A stretch of DNA of 64,000 bases from Nostoc sp. FACHB-152 (GTDB lineage: Bacteria > Cyanobacteriota > Cyanobacteriia > Cyanobacteriales > Nostocaceae): contig NZ_JACJRV010000001.1 in the NCBI RefSeq assembly GCF_014697475.1, positions 434,001 to 498,000 of the forward strand. The letters run 5' to 3'. The notes under the pieces were generated by a model. It worked only from the letters and a program-made list of their open reading frames with translations, did not search any database and was not told the DNA's origin. This document shows positions 27,231 through 37,100 of this stretch, in pieces. The translations under genes were made by a program, and so were the position numbers. Every line of letters begins with the position of its first letter. Position 1 is the first letter of the stretch.

Positions 27231-27806
27231 ATGAAACAAGTCAAACTTTCAGAAAAAATTTTCAGTTCTTCTTATTTCTCATCACTGGCATCCTCGATTA
27301 TATCAGTAGGAATTTTATTACTAGCAGGGCGTGCTTTAGCTCAGAATGCTGTTTTGCGTTCCATATTTTCTTGTCAGGCTCAGGGTTTAAGTGGAATAGT
27401 ACCTACTGTCAAAGTTTCTTATAAGCAAGGTACAAACTTAAGTTTTCTGCCAGCAGGCGAAACAATTAAAAAAGTTTGGTTAAATGACCCATCCCAAGTA
27501 ACTATAGATTTTGATGGGCCTGTATGTATGCAGTTTGGGCAAGATCGTAATGTTAATAGTGGAGATTGTAAAAACTCAGCCGCAAATGTCATTCAACTTC
27601 GGCGCATTCCTAAACTGAAAATTCCCGGACTGCCCAATACTGATAAAACACTTTTAACAGTGATTACCGAAGCACAAGGAAAAAGTAAACTGTATACGTT
27701 TGAAGTTATTTATACAAACTCTGACCCTGGTTATCATACTTTAGCGGTTTATGCAGATCCTCCGTCTGGAAATACTGAAGCACCTTGTGTCAGAGGGGCT
27801 TCTTGA
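27231..27806 (+). CDS. VirB9/TrbG-like periplasmic protein, short form
   Basis: A 191-residue secreted protein with a signal peptide ending near ALAQN (residue 38). The mature part contains FLPAGETIKKVWLNDPSQVTI, similar to the VirB9 N-terminal domain pattern of a pGE-x-I segment followed by a W-x-x-D strand, and later LLTVITEAQGKSKLYTFEV, which recalls the VirB9 N-L-x-V-T...Y-x-F strand. Family members usually have about 270-300 residues, so the C-terminal domain that joins the outer-membrane ring appears absent. ATG 27231 is preferred over TTG 27216. Confidence 0.55.
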   Translation: MKQVKLSEKIFSSSYFSSLASSIISVGILLLAGRALAQNAVLRSIFSCQAQGLSGIVPTVKVSYKQGTNLSFLPAGETIKKVWLNDPSQVTIDFDGPVCMQFGQDRNVNSGDCKNSAANVIQLRRIPKLKIPGLPNTDKTLLTVITEAQGKSKLYTFEVIYTNSDPGYHTLAVYADPPSGNTEAPCVRGAS

Positions 27807-27884
27807 ATGAAAGAGGGGCTAGAGATTAGGGGCTAGAGGCTAGTATTTTTTCTCAGCACTCCCTACTCCCCACGCCCTTTCTAT

Positions 27885-29387
27885 TTATTGATTATTACTT
27901 CCTTCTGGCGCAGGAGCCGCAGGTGCAGACTCAGTTTGTGGCCGAGAACGACGCAGTGCATTCCGTAACCTATTAGCACTATCAGAAGTTGTTGCTGAAT
28001 CTGGACGACGGCGACGGCGACGCTGCGTTTTGGGTGCGTTGTTTTCGCCACTTGATGTAGCTGCTTCGCTTTGACGTGGTTTTGGTACATTGCTGTTAAT
28101 AGGCTGACGCAATTGCTGACGAGGTGCAGTGTTTTCTGATGTAGATACTGATTCTCGTCTCTGCCTAACTTCTGGGGTCACATCAACAATAGTCCCTGAA
28201 GTTAAACGCCGCCTACGTCTGGGAGATTCATCAGTTGAACTTTGATTCGCAGTGGACGTTGCTTGTCTTTGCCTTTCTGCTTCTCTAGCTTGTCTTTGTC
28301 GTTGGCGTTCTTGGGCTTCTTTATATTTTCGTGACCCTCGGATAGCATAATTAGTAGAAATTGCTACGCCTTGCCTACCGCTCTCACTCGGCTTTAGCTT
28401 CCACTCACGGGCTTGTCTGAGATGCGCCTCATCTAGCTCTCGATTCCCACTAGAACGGGTCAATCTGACATTAGTAACATTGCCGTTGGTATCGGTGTCA
28501 ACAGCAACCTCAACCTTGCCTTCAATGCCCCGCCGTCTTGCTTGCTCTGGATACTTACTATCACATTGACGGCAGGCTGCACGACCATTACCTCGGTTGG
28601 CTGGTGCTTGAATTTTACGTGGTGTTGGCGCGACTGCTACTGAATTGCCATTACCAATACCCGTGCCAGTACCGCTACCAATGCCACTGCCATTGCCATT
28701 ACCGATACCAGTGCCAGTACCACTACCAGTGCCAGTACCAGTGCCAGTACCAGTGCCAGTACCAGTGCCAGTGCCACTACCGATACCTATACCAATACCA
28801 CTGCCAGTTAAAACTCCCGTGCCACCACTAAAACCTGAACTGCCACCACCACCGCCTGGAGAGCCTGAACTACTGGCAGTGTTTGTCGATGTCTGCGTTG
28901 TAATAGGACTAGTATTAGCTGTATTTGATACATTTCTAGTTTGTGGTTGTGAACTAGTTACAGGTTTGGTAGCCACAACAGGTTTTTCGGCAGGTGCTTC
29001 ATTTGTTTGTACTGGTACAGGAGCATTAAGCTGTTTTTGAGGAATAATAGGTGACTTTAACTGAGGCTGTGGTTTGGGTTGAGGAACAAAAGCAACCTCA
29101 TTGCTTAAGGTATTAACACTATTAATAACTGGTTGACTAGGCGATCGCTCCTGTACATTTTCTTCCACAACAATCTTTTCTGGTTCTGGAGCATCAACGA
29201 TCTGTATCTCTATTGGATCTTCTTCAACAGGCACTCTTGCCAAAAAGTTGCCTATACCAGCAGCTAGTAAGCCAACGTGTAGTGCAAGAGAACCCGCCAA
29301 ACTACAACCCAAAAATAACCTCAGAGCCTGAGCTTCTTTAGAACGCTGCTCAACAGCAATGCTGGAAAAGCTCATAGTTATTGCCAC
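27885..29387 (-). CDS. TonB-family protein with Gly-Thr repeat region and long C-terminal tail
   Basis: A 500-residue protein that should couple inner-membrane energy to outer-membrane receptors. A membrane helix lies at about residues 22-48, followed by an acidic and Pro/Gln-rich periplasmic region, a low-complexity GSGTGTG segment at about 195-245, and a TonB C-terminal domain at about 272-355 (YPEQARRRGIEGKVEVAV, REWKLKP). Unusually, about 145 more residues follow, rich in Arg and Gln and then Ser/Arg. The gene converges on the VirB-like cluster. ATG 29375 is an alternative start. Confidence 0.8.
   Translation of the reverse strand: MAITMSFSSIAVEQRSKEAQALRLFLGCSLAGSLALHVGLLAAGIGNFLARVPVEEDPIEIQIVDAPEPEKIVVEENVQERSPSQPVINSVNTLSNEVAFVPQPKPQPQLKSPIIPQKQLNAPVPVQTNEAPAEKPVVATKPVTSSQPQTRNVSNTANTSPITTQTSTNTASSSGSPGGGGGSSGFSGGTGVLTGSGIGIGIGSGTGTGTGTGTGTGTGTGSGTGTGIGNGNGSGIGSGTGTGIGNGNSVAVAPTPRKIQAPANRGNGRAACRQCDSKYPEQARRRGIEGKVEVAVDTDTNGNVTNVRLTRSSGNRELDEAHLRQAREWKLKPSESGRQGVAISTNYAIRGSRKYKEAQERQRQRQAREAERQRQATSTANQSSTDESPRRRRRLTSGTIVDVTPEVRQRRESVSTSENTAPRQQLRQPINSNVPKPRQSEAATSSGENNAPKTQRRRRRRPDSATTSDSANRLRNALRRSRPQTESAPAAPAPEGSNNQ
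28660..28803. repeat. Degenerate CCAGTA/CCAGTG minisatellite
   Basis: A run of 6- and 12-bp units such as GCCAGTACCAGT and GCCACTACCGAT encodes the Gly-Thr/Gly-Ser/Gly-Ile tract of the TonB-like protein on the minus strand. Near-perfect copies are densest at about 28715-28775. The array may change length by strand slippage, always in steps that keep the frame. Confidence 0.9.
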
Positions 29388-29915
29388 CTATTATCACTAA
29401 ACTCTGTAATCTTATAATGCTCCGGTACAAATATCAAGCAATAAATGTCAGAGATTGGTTAACTTCGGGGGCTGGAATACCACTTTTAGCGAGAAAAAAC
29501 AGTCTCGTTCCTTAAATACCAACTTTTGTCAGCCTCAGCCTCTGTTAATTACACAAGAACTTTTGCAAATATCTATCAGCTTTTTCTGAATGTTTTTGAT
29601 AAAAAATATCATTTAGTTTTGATGCTTGTCTCAGCATTCCCAAAAATTTTGTACAACAGGCGATCGCTTGACTCAGGAGTTACGTCTTTACACCGAATTT
29701 ATCACTAACCCTTATACGTAAGTTATATGTAAAAATTCCGTAATTATTCTTAATAATTTAGCGGTTTAAACTTAAACTTCAAAAAAATTAGGTAAATTTA
29801 TCAAATCTCATTCAAAAAATTACTGAATCTTTGAAAAAAGAATTGATACTACTGATGGTCAACGGTAAGCTAATAATACATAATTTTCTATACTTCATTG
29901 GTCTTGATAAATACC
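29388..29915. other. Intergenic region between divergent genes
   Basis: This A/T-rich stretch separates the TonB-like gene (-) from the hypothetical gene at 29916 (+). A 60-codon frame at 29526-29708 has no protein-like character. There is a single HIP1 octamer near 29661. I see nothing else that can be named. Confidence 0.5.
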
Positions 29916-31238
29916 ATGACCACCTATAGTTTATATACGGAATTAGAAGAACAAGATATTGTTAAATCTAATTTTCCTCCGTTAAATTTACCAATCGGGC
30001 AAGAAACAATATATGACTTCTTAATGGAAGTTGTTAATCAACGATCCGTAGAAGATGTATTACAAGAGTTTAAACGGTTATTTTTCGGTTTTTCAGAATC
30101 AGGAAGTTTCAAGACCATGCCAGTAATCCGAAGAATATTACTGGCGAATAATGAACAGGAATTTCATAATACTATCAAGCGGTGTTGCTACATCGTAGTT
30201 AATAATTGGGCATCTAAAAGAAAATATGACACTATTCAAGAATTAATTAACTTATTAGCTAATTATGAAATTTTCTTCCAAAAAACAAGTTATAAAAGTT
30301 TACATATTTATAAACAATGGTTAGGAAATTTTATTAACAGCGATGACTATCAAGAATTAAAGCTATTTGCTACTAGACACGATAGTCATAGCAAAGTTCA
30401 CTGGGCGAATCGCTATGCTGCTTATTTATTAGTTGCACAATCTTTGAATGCTGATAACCCAAAAGAGCAACAAGAGGCTGCAAGTAAACTTTCTAAACAA
30501 ATCAAAGATAAGTTTAAATTTGACCTAGCAATTTATATTGCTCGTTCCCAGTCTGCTGCGTCAAGCAATACACGTTACAAAAACCCTAGTATTTTAGGTG
30601 AGGATGTTTTACGTTTAATCAAATTGATTATCGTTAAAAAAGGTCTGTTTAGTTATGAAAATATAGCCAATATATTTATTAAGCAAACTCATAATCAAAC
30701 TTTCAAAGACTTTAAAAAAAGTATTCGTAAATACTTATTTTTTTCTGTAGATAACCTGGATTTAGTCAAAATTTTAAACCAGTATTTAAAGGAAAATTTA
30801 TCTGCATGGAAGCCAGAATATGATGAAGAGATTTTAGATAAAAACCTATTTTTAAGAAGCTGCAATCGTTTAATAGATTGTTTGACAACAGAAAATGGTC
30901 GAGAACCTTCAAGATTATTTGTGCTGTTGCTTTCGCATGGACACCCGCTAACCTTAGTAATTATCCTACTCAAGATTATTTTAATTTGCCCAAATTCTCG
31001 CAATCATTTAGAAATAAGAATAGCTCATTTAATTCGGTATTATGAGAAATTCCCCGAAGGGGAATGCAAATCCGTGATTAATTTTATTGAAATTTTTAAT
31101 ATTACTTTTGCTATCTACGCAGAAAATATTGAATATAATTTGATTAAAGTTAACGAAGATGGAAGCAACTATGATTCAGAATCATATATTGATGCATATC
31201 ATGTTTTTTCACAAATAAAGGAAAATGTTTTGAAATAA
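29916..31238 (+). CDS. Conserved-looking hypothetical protein, mostly helical
   Basis: I do not recognise this 440-residue protein. It has no signal peptide. It is rich in Leu, Ile, Lys and Asn, and most of it should be alpha-helical, with repeats of a helix-turn type that could form a solenoid. A hydrophobic stretch at about 346-360 (PLTLVIILLKIILICP) may be a buried helix. ATG 29916 is chosen over TTG 29898. It ends 23 bp before the convergent histidine kinase gene. Confidence 0.6.
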   Translation: MTTYSLYTELEEQDIVKSNFPPLNLPIGQETIYDFLMEVVNQRSVEDVLQEFKRLFFGFSESGSFKTMPVIRRILLANNEQEFHNTIKRCCYIVVNNWASKRKYDTIQELINLLANYEIFFQKTSYKSLHIYKQWLGNFINSDDYQELKLFATRHDSHSKVHWANRYAAYLLVAQSLNADNPKEQQEAASKLSKQIKDKFKFDLAIYIARSQSAASSNTRYKNPSILGEDVLRLIKLIIVKKGLFSYENIANIFIKQTHNQTFKDFKKSIRKYLFFSVDNLDLVKILNQYLKENLSAWKPEYDEEILDKNLFLRSCNRLIDCLTTENGREPSRLFVLLLSHGHPLTLVIILLKIILICPNSRNHLEIRIAHLIRYYEKFPEGECKSVINFIEIFNITFAIYAENIEYNLIKVNEDGSNYDSESYIDAYHVFSQIKENVLK

Positions 31239-31261
31239 CAAATTTGAAAAAGGAAATTTAA

Positions 31262-32665
31262 TTATTTAGTGGAGGAACTAAATATCATCTTGAATGGATA
31301 AAAAGAGCCAACCGTATTCAGCGAACGGTTATTAAAAGGTAACTTGATAATAAAAGTTGTACCTTTACCCATTTCACTTTGTACATTTATGCTGCCCAGG
31401 TGTGTCTGAACAATGGCATTTACGATCGCCAATCCTAATCCAGAACCGCCACTGCTGCGGGAGCGATCGCTATTCACGCGATAAAAGCGATCAAAAATTC
31501 GTGGTAGTTCGTTTTGAGGAATACCAATCCCTGTATCTTCAACCTGAACGATAGCATGATAATCGCTGCGGTCTAAATAAACCGTAACTTTACCGCCTGC
31601 TGTTGTATATTGAATCGCATTAATTATTAAATTAGAAAATAAACGATATAGCTGGTCTTGATTACCAAGGATATTTAAAGGAGTTGGCAAATTAAGCTTA
31701 GATGTTAGCGTTATATTGGCGGCGATCGCTAGTGCAGCAAACTCCTCAATTAAGTCATTAATAATATCATCTAAACAACAAATTTCACCTTGTATTGTCA
31801 CAGGTTGACGGTCTAAACGCGCCAGTAATAATAAATCCGCTACCAGATGCGTGAGGCGTTGATTTTGCCGTTGTATTGTTTGTAGAATGTCCCGCGCTTC
31901 CATTTCATCCAATTCTGACATTAAAAGTGCCGACTCCACATTCGCTTGGGTGGCTGCTAGAGGTGTCCGTAACTCGTGCGCTACATCTGCGGTAAATTGT
32001 TGAATTTGTCGGTAGGATTTATATATTGGTCGCATTGCTAATCCTGCTGTCCACCAACTAGCAAGACCAACTAAAACTATAACTATTGGCGAACCTAATA
32101 CTAAAGTGAGCTTTACTGCATCTAAATAACTGCTAAAATCTTCCAGACTGCGCCCTACTTGAATATACCCCCAGTCTCGATTGTCTTGGGTATGCAATGT
32201 AAAAGAAATCTGATGATAAAACTTACCTTGATTATCTTGTAGAGTTTGCCATAATTCTTTTTTAAATTGGGATGATATTCCTGTCGGATAAGCACCTGCT
32301 ATGGCAAACAAACGCCCAGAATTATCAAACAAACGTACATAGTAATGACCTTGATGAATTGCGCTAAGAGTATGACGTTGAGAATTGAATGTCTCTGAAA
32401 TACAATTTTTTTCTACTAAACAGATATTAGGTAAAAGCTCATTTACTATTGGTTCTAATTTACCTGGTTGTTGAAGTTTTAGTTCAATAGTATCGTGTAA
32501 AGTTCCCGCAACTGATTCTATTTCTCGGTCTAATGTTACCCAATGAGCATGAGAAATTGCTTTATAAATACCAAAACCGCACACACTTAAAATCACAGCC
32601 ATAAAAAAGGCATACCAAAGTGCCAAACGCAGGCGTGTTGATTGAAACAGTTTATTTTGATTCAT
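31262..32665 (-). CDS. Sensor histidine kinase, RppB/CopS-type
   Basis: A 467-residue membrane kinase: helices at about 15-36 and 187-207 enclose a 150-residue periplasmic sensor with a Cys pair (ICLVEKNC). After the second helix come the H-box FTADVAHELRTPLA with His230, and N, G1 and G2 boxes (NLIINAIQYT, VEDTGIGIPQNE, GGSGLGLAIV). The overall sequence resembles RppB/NrsS and CopS kinases of cyanobacteria. ATG 32665 overlaps the regulator stop by 14 bases. Position at the end of a metal-efflux locus suggests that it senses periplasmic metal. Confidence 0.87.
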   Translation of the reverse strand: MNQNKLFQSTRLRLALWYAFFMAVILSVCGFGIYKAISHAHWVTLDREIESVAGTLHDTIELKLQQPGKLEPIVNELLPNICLVEKNCISETFNSQRHTLSAIHQGHYYVRLFDNSGRLFAIAGAYPTGISSQFKKELWQTLQDNQGKFYHQISFTLHTQDNRDWGYIQVGRSLEDFSSYLDAVKLTLVLGSPIVIVLVGLASWWTAGLAMRPIYKSYRQIQQFTADVAHELRTPLAATQANVESALLMSELDEMEARDILQTIQRQNQRLTHLVADLLLLARLDRQPVTIQGEICCLDDIINDLIEEFAALAIAANITLTSKLNLPTPLNILGNQDQLYRLFSNLIINAIQYTTAGGKVTVYLDRSDYHAIVQVEDTGIGIPQNELPRIFDRFYRVNSDRSRSSGGSGLGLAIVNAIVQTHLGSINVQSEMGKGTTFIIKLPFNNRSLNTVGSFYPFKMIFSSSTK

Positions 32666-33356
32666 CAGTAAAATTGAGACGATATCCCAACCCATGCAAA
32701 GTTTCAATCAGGTGGTCATAGCCACTATTAGCGAGTTTACGCCGCAGCAAGCGCATTTGAGCCGCTACTACATTACTCACTGGTTCTGCATTTACTTCCC
32801 AAAGCTGGTTGCGAATTTGCTCAGTTGTCACAATTTGGTTTGGGTGTTTCATAAAATATTCTAGTAGCTGAAACTCCTTGTGAGTTAAAGTAATTTCTTG
32901 TTTATTGCTACCCAAATTATTACTAATAACTATATTTTTACTATAGTCTAAAGTTAGATTACCTAATTTTAATTCTTGTGGCTGGAGTTGCGGCGATCGC
33001 CTTTGCAAAGCTCGCAATCTTGCTAATAACTCTGCCATGCCAAATGGCTTGACTAAATAATCATCTGCACCTGCATCTAGCCCAGCTACTTTATCTTCCA
33101 TGCTGTCTTTAGCCGTGAGCATTAACACAGGCAGAGGATTATGATAATTTCGTAATTTTTTACACAATTCTAAACCAGAAATGCCTGGAATCATCCAATC
33201 GAAAATAGCTGTTGTATATTGTGTCCAGCTATTTTCTAAATATAGCCATGCTTCATTACCATCTTGTACCCAATCAACTAAATACTTTTGTTGAGTTAAA
33301 GTTCGCTTAATAGCAGCACCTAAGTCTGGTTCATCTTCAACTAGTAGTACTCTCAT
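32652..33356 (-). CDS. OmpR-type response regulator, RppA/CopR-type
   Basis: A 234-residue regulator. The receiver domain begins MRVLLVEDEPDLG and has the phospho-acceptor Asp53 in AIFDWMIPG, conserved Thr in LMLTAKD and Lys in YLVKPFG. The C-terminal winged helix ends RLLRRKL...IETLHGLGYRL, as in OmpR/PhoB proteins. It most likely activates the upstream metal-efflux genes when phosphorylated by the kinase. ATG 33356 starts the receiver exactly; the frame is open nine codons further. Confidence 0.9.
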   Translation of the reverse strand: MRVLLVEDEPDLGAAIKRTLTQQKYLVDWVQDGNEAWLYLENSWTQYTTAIFDWMIPGISGLELCKKLRNYHNPLPVLMLTAKDSMEDKVAGLDAGADDYLVKPFGMAELLARLRALQRRSPQLQPQELKLGNLTLDYSKNIVISNNLGSNKQEITLTHKEFQLLEYFMKHPNQIVTTEQIRNQLWEVNAEPVSNVVAAQMRLLRRKLANSGYDHLIETLHGLGYRLNFTDESK

Positions 33357-33360
33357 ATAA

Positions 33361-33651
33361 TTAAATCGGCCGAATATCGTCAACTTTTAGCCGTAAATTA
33401 GGTAACAAATAAGATGAAATAGTATCTCCTATACGATATTGTTGCTGTTCATACGCACCGTTAACTAAGTAACAGACAGTGAGATTGGGATGTTTTGGAT
33501 TGCCAATAAATTGCAAATCACCCAATCCCCGAAGGTTTACAATCCAATATTCAGATATATTAAGAGAAGCAGATTCTTCCACTTTTCTAGCATAATCATC
33601 CTGTCAATTTGTACTTACAAATTCAGCAAGCAGTTTAATGTCATTGAAAAA
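33361..33651 (-). pseudogene. Broken Uma2-family (DUF820) gene, C-terminal part with internal stop
   Basis: The minus-strand frame reads LLAEFVSTN, then stop, then QDDYARKVEESASLNISEYW and IVNLRGLGDLQFIG up to the stop at 33361. This is the C-terminal third of the Uma2 family, which in cyanobacteria usually reads STNWQDDYARKVEEYA at this point. The stop TGA at 33604-33606 replaces the expected Trp (TGG). The N-terminal two thirds, with the nuclease-like core, are absent. A 73-codon frame from GTG 33582 remains open but is unlikely to be functional. Confidence 0.75.
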
Positions 33652-33686
33652 TCTCCAAGACTCTTCACGATTAACAATTTGATTAG

Positions 33687-34163
33687 TTAGCGATTAAAAC
33701 TAAAACGTCCGTCTATTTTTTTCCCTTCGACATCGGCTGAGATTTTTACCTGATACTGACCAGCTTTATTTTCCTTTAATAGACCAGTATAGTGTTTATC
33801 TTTAGCATCATAAGTAAACGGAATAATCTTTGCCTTTCCATCGGGTAGTTGCACTTGAGCAGTCACTTTAGCATTAGGTACGGTTGCGTGGCTATCACCT
33901 GTTTGTAAATATAAATCCAGATGAGTTTGATTAGCTTCTTTTTCTGGAACCAACTCTAAATGATAGTTGCCTGTTTCCACAACTTGACCACCTTTAGAAG
34001 CACCATGATTAGAAGATATTTTTGCGACAGGTGATGGAGTACCAGAAATAGAACTTGCTGGATTATTATTTGTATTTGTAGTTGGCTGATTGTTACTACA
34101 AGCTCCTAAAAACAGTAATCCAGCACTAGCTAAAGTTACATAAGTTAGTTTAAAGTATGACAT
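33687..34163 (-). CDS. Lipoprotein of the metal-efflux locus
   Basis: A 158-residue lipoprotein: signal peptide with lipobox LGAC (Cys at about residue 22), a short Asn/Thr/Pro linker, and an immunoglobulin-like beta domain with His residues (ISSNHG, YHLELV, NQTHLDLYLQTGDSHATV). The domain resembles FixH/YtkA-like or periplasmic metal-binding proteins near efflux pumps. It lies 30 bp after the RND pump gene and may deliver or buffer metal at the periplasmic side, as CopC-like accessory proteins do. This role is inferred from position. Confidence 0.65.
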   Translation of the reverse strand: MSYFKLTYVTLASAGLLFLGACSNNQPTTNTNNNPASSISGTPSPVAKISSNHGASKGGQVVETGNYHLELVPEKEANQTHLDLYLQTGDSHATVPNAKVTAQVQLPDGKAKIIPFTYDAKDKHYTGLLKENKAGQYQVKISADVEGKKIDGRFSFNR

Positions 34164-34193
34164 CGATTGAATCCTTGACTAACAAAAATAAGA

Positions 34194-37100
34194 CTAATTT
34201 TTGGCTAATAAAAGTTTGCCAAATTTGGCATATAAAGCAGGTAATACAACTAAAGTTAATGCTGTGGAAGTCACTAATCCACCTAAAACAACTATCGACA
34301 AAGGTTGTAAAATTTCTTTACCTGCTCCACCCTCAAACACTAAAGGTGCTAATCCTAAAGCTGAGGTAAAGGCTGTCATTAAGATAGCATTTAGACGTTC
34401 CATTGAGCCTTGAATTAAAACTTCTTTAAGTGATAACCCTTCTGCATATTTTGTATTGTAATTATCTACTAATAACAAACCATTGCGAGTGGCTACTCCA
34501 AATAAAGTAATAAAACCAACCAGAGAAGCAATAGATAAAACTCCACCAGTCAAAGCTACAGAAAATACTCCTCCTACTAACGCCAGGGGTAAGTTAATCA
34601 TAATCATGACGGTAGAAGGAATAGATTTGACAGACAGATACATAATGATTGTAATTGCAATGAAGGCAATAACACTGAATATCAAAATATTTTGCGTAGC
34701 TCTTTCTTCAGCTTCAAATTGTCCAGCATATTGGATATAGTAACCAGCAGGTATTTGCACTTGTTGCTTAACTTTAGTTTGAATTTCATTGACGATAGAA
34801 CGTAAATCGCTGCCCCTGGCATTAGCAGAAACTACAATTAAACGAGAAACATTTTCTCTATTGATGGTATTTGGGCCAGTACCATTATCAATAGTGGCTA
34901 CTTGTGATAATGGAATTTTTTGGCCAACGGGAGTATCAACCAACAAATTTCCTATAGCATCTAAATTTTGGCGTGCATCTGACTTTAACCAAACAACTAA
35001 ATCAAAAGTTTGTTGATTTTCTAAAACTTGTGCAACTACTCTACCGTTGAGGGCAGTTTCGATAATTTCTGATAATTGTCCGGCTGTTAAACCATAGCGA
35101 GATGCAGCTTCGCGGTTAAACTTAATTTGGATTTGTTCGATTGGTATTTGAGGTTCTAATTGTAAATCAACAATGCCATCAACAGTTTTCATTACGCCAT
35201 CTACTTGACTACCAATAACGCGGAGTTGAGCTAAATCTGAGCCAAAAATTTTAACTGCGATCGCACTTCTTACTCCTGATAATACCTCATCCATGCGATG
35301 CGAAATAAACCCGCCAATATTTGGTGCTACTCCTGGTAATTTGGCAAACTCTTGACGCAGTTTTTCAATTGTCCCTTGTCTATCTTTCATCCCTGTATCA
35401 CTTAACTCAATATCCAAGTGCGCTAAATTTACGCCAGCCGCATCTGCATCACCAGGCGCACGTCCAGAACGCAACTGTACATAAGGAAATCTCGAATCAT
35501 TTTTGAGTGCTGCTTGCAAAGCTTCCCCGGCTGCATTTGTAGTTTCTAAAGAAACACCTGGATATAGCATTAAAGTATTAACTAAAGTTTGTTCTTGAAA
35601 CTCTGGTAAAAACACTCTCCCAAAGGAGGGAAAAACTATAATTGCTGCGACTAAACTGGCAATTGCTATACCTAGAATAATCTGTGAATAGCGTAGAGAA
35701 AATATGAGTATAGGCTGATAAAGTCTCTTAAAAAATCTAGCTACCCAAGGTTCTATCTCTGGTAAATTACCATGAGGTAAAAGGATGGCACATAAAGCAG
35801 GAGTGACTGTCAAAGCAGTGATACTAGATGCAATCACCGCCGCCATATAACCCAACCCCATAGGAATAAAAATACTCCCTTCAACACCAGTTAAAGCAAA
35901 CACTGGTGAAAAGACAACAATAGTAATCACGGTTGCCCCAAAAACTGAATCTCTAACTTCCTGACAGCCATCAAAAACTACATCTAAAACGGGGCGGGGG
36001 TTGGCTGAATATTTATTCTCTCGCAAGTTACGATAAACATTTTCAGCATCAACAATCGCATCATCAACGGCTGAACCAATGGCTACAGCTAATCCTCCCA
36101 AGGTCATCGTATTTAAACCTTGACCTAACCAATTTAGTAATAACACTCCCACAAGTAAAGATAAAGGTAAGGCGGTTAAACAAATAGCTAAGTTTCGCCA
36201 ATTCATCAAAAAAGGAATCAAAATTAAAGCAACAATAATGCTGCCTTCTATTAAAGCTTCTCTGACATTTTCAATCGAAGAATCTATATAATTTTCTTGC
36301 CGAAAAGTAGCAGTAACTTTGATATCTTGGGGTAATCCTGCTTTCACTTCTGCCATTGCTGACTCAATCGCGCGGGTGACAGTGGGGGTATCAGCTTGCG
36401 GCTGCTTATTAATCATGACAATGATTGCTTTTTGACCGTTAAAGCTACCATCGCCGCGTTTGATGGCTGCACCAATTTGTACGTCAGCAACATCAGATAT
36501 TTTTATAGGTGTACCATTACGCGCTGTAATTACTGATTGTTGTAATTCTTCTATAGACTCAATTCTGCCAATCCCACGAATTAACTTTTCTCGATCAGGA
36601 GTGATTAAATAGCCGCCAGGCGCGTTAATATTCACCGCCGCAACCGCTTTTTGTACGTCTTCTAAACTGAGATTAAAAGCACTCATTTTTAGTGGGTCAA
36701 CTAACACTTGATATTGTCTAACATCACCACCATAAGCTATTACCTGACTCACTCCAGGAACGGCTAACAGACGATTTGTAACTTGCCAATCAACAATGCG
36801 CCGAACTTCCATTAAAGAATTGCTTTCGGATGTAAAGGCGTATTGTAAAACAGTCCCAATAGGTGAACTAGTAGGAGAAATTTGTGGCGTTTCTATTCCT
36901 TCCGGGAGCTTACCTTGCGCTTGTTGTAATCTTTCTGTAACTAATTGACGGGCTTGATAAATATCGCTTCCCCAGTTAAAAATAACTTTCACAACAGAGA
37001 GTCCCGACGCGCTGGAAGAACGTACTGCTGTTACTCCTGGCGTACCATTAATCGCACTTTCAATTGGTAAAGTTACTAAAGATTCAACCTCTTCTGGAGC

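Noticed and set aside
17615-27806. Complete integrative conjugative element
   Set aside because: No relaxase, VirD4, integrase or tRNA-associated att site is seen in the window.
28645-29040. Pro/Val-rich 131-residue frame on the + strand
   Set aside because: It is the antisense reading of the Gly-Thr minisatellite in the TonB-like gene; it has no start context or family features.
29526-29708. 60-residue frame in the TonB upstream region
   Set aside because: Composition is not protein-like and there is no ribosome-binding site; probably chance.
31262-33356. Nickel-specific NrsRS assignment
   Set aside because: The kinase and regulator resemble both NrsRS/RppAB and CopRS; the DUF305 protein favours copper, so no metal-specific symbol was given.
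33580-33606. Sequencing error as the only cause of the Uma2 stop
   Set aside because: The N-terminal two thirds are also missing, so the gene is broken regardless of this base.
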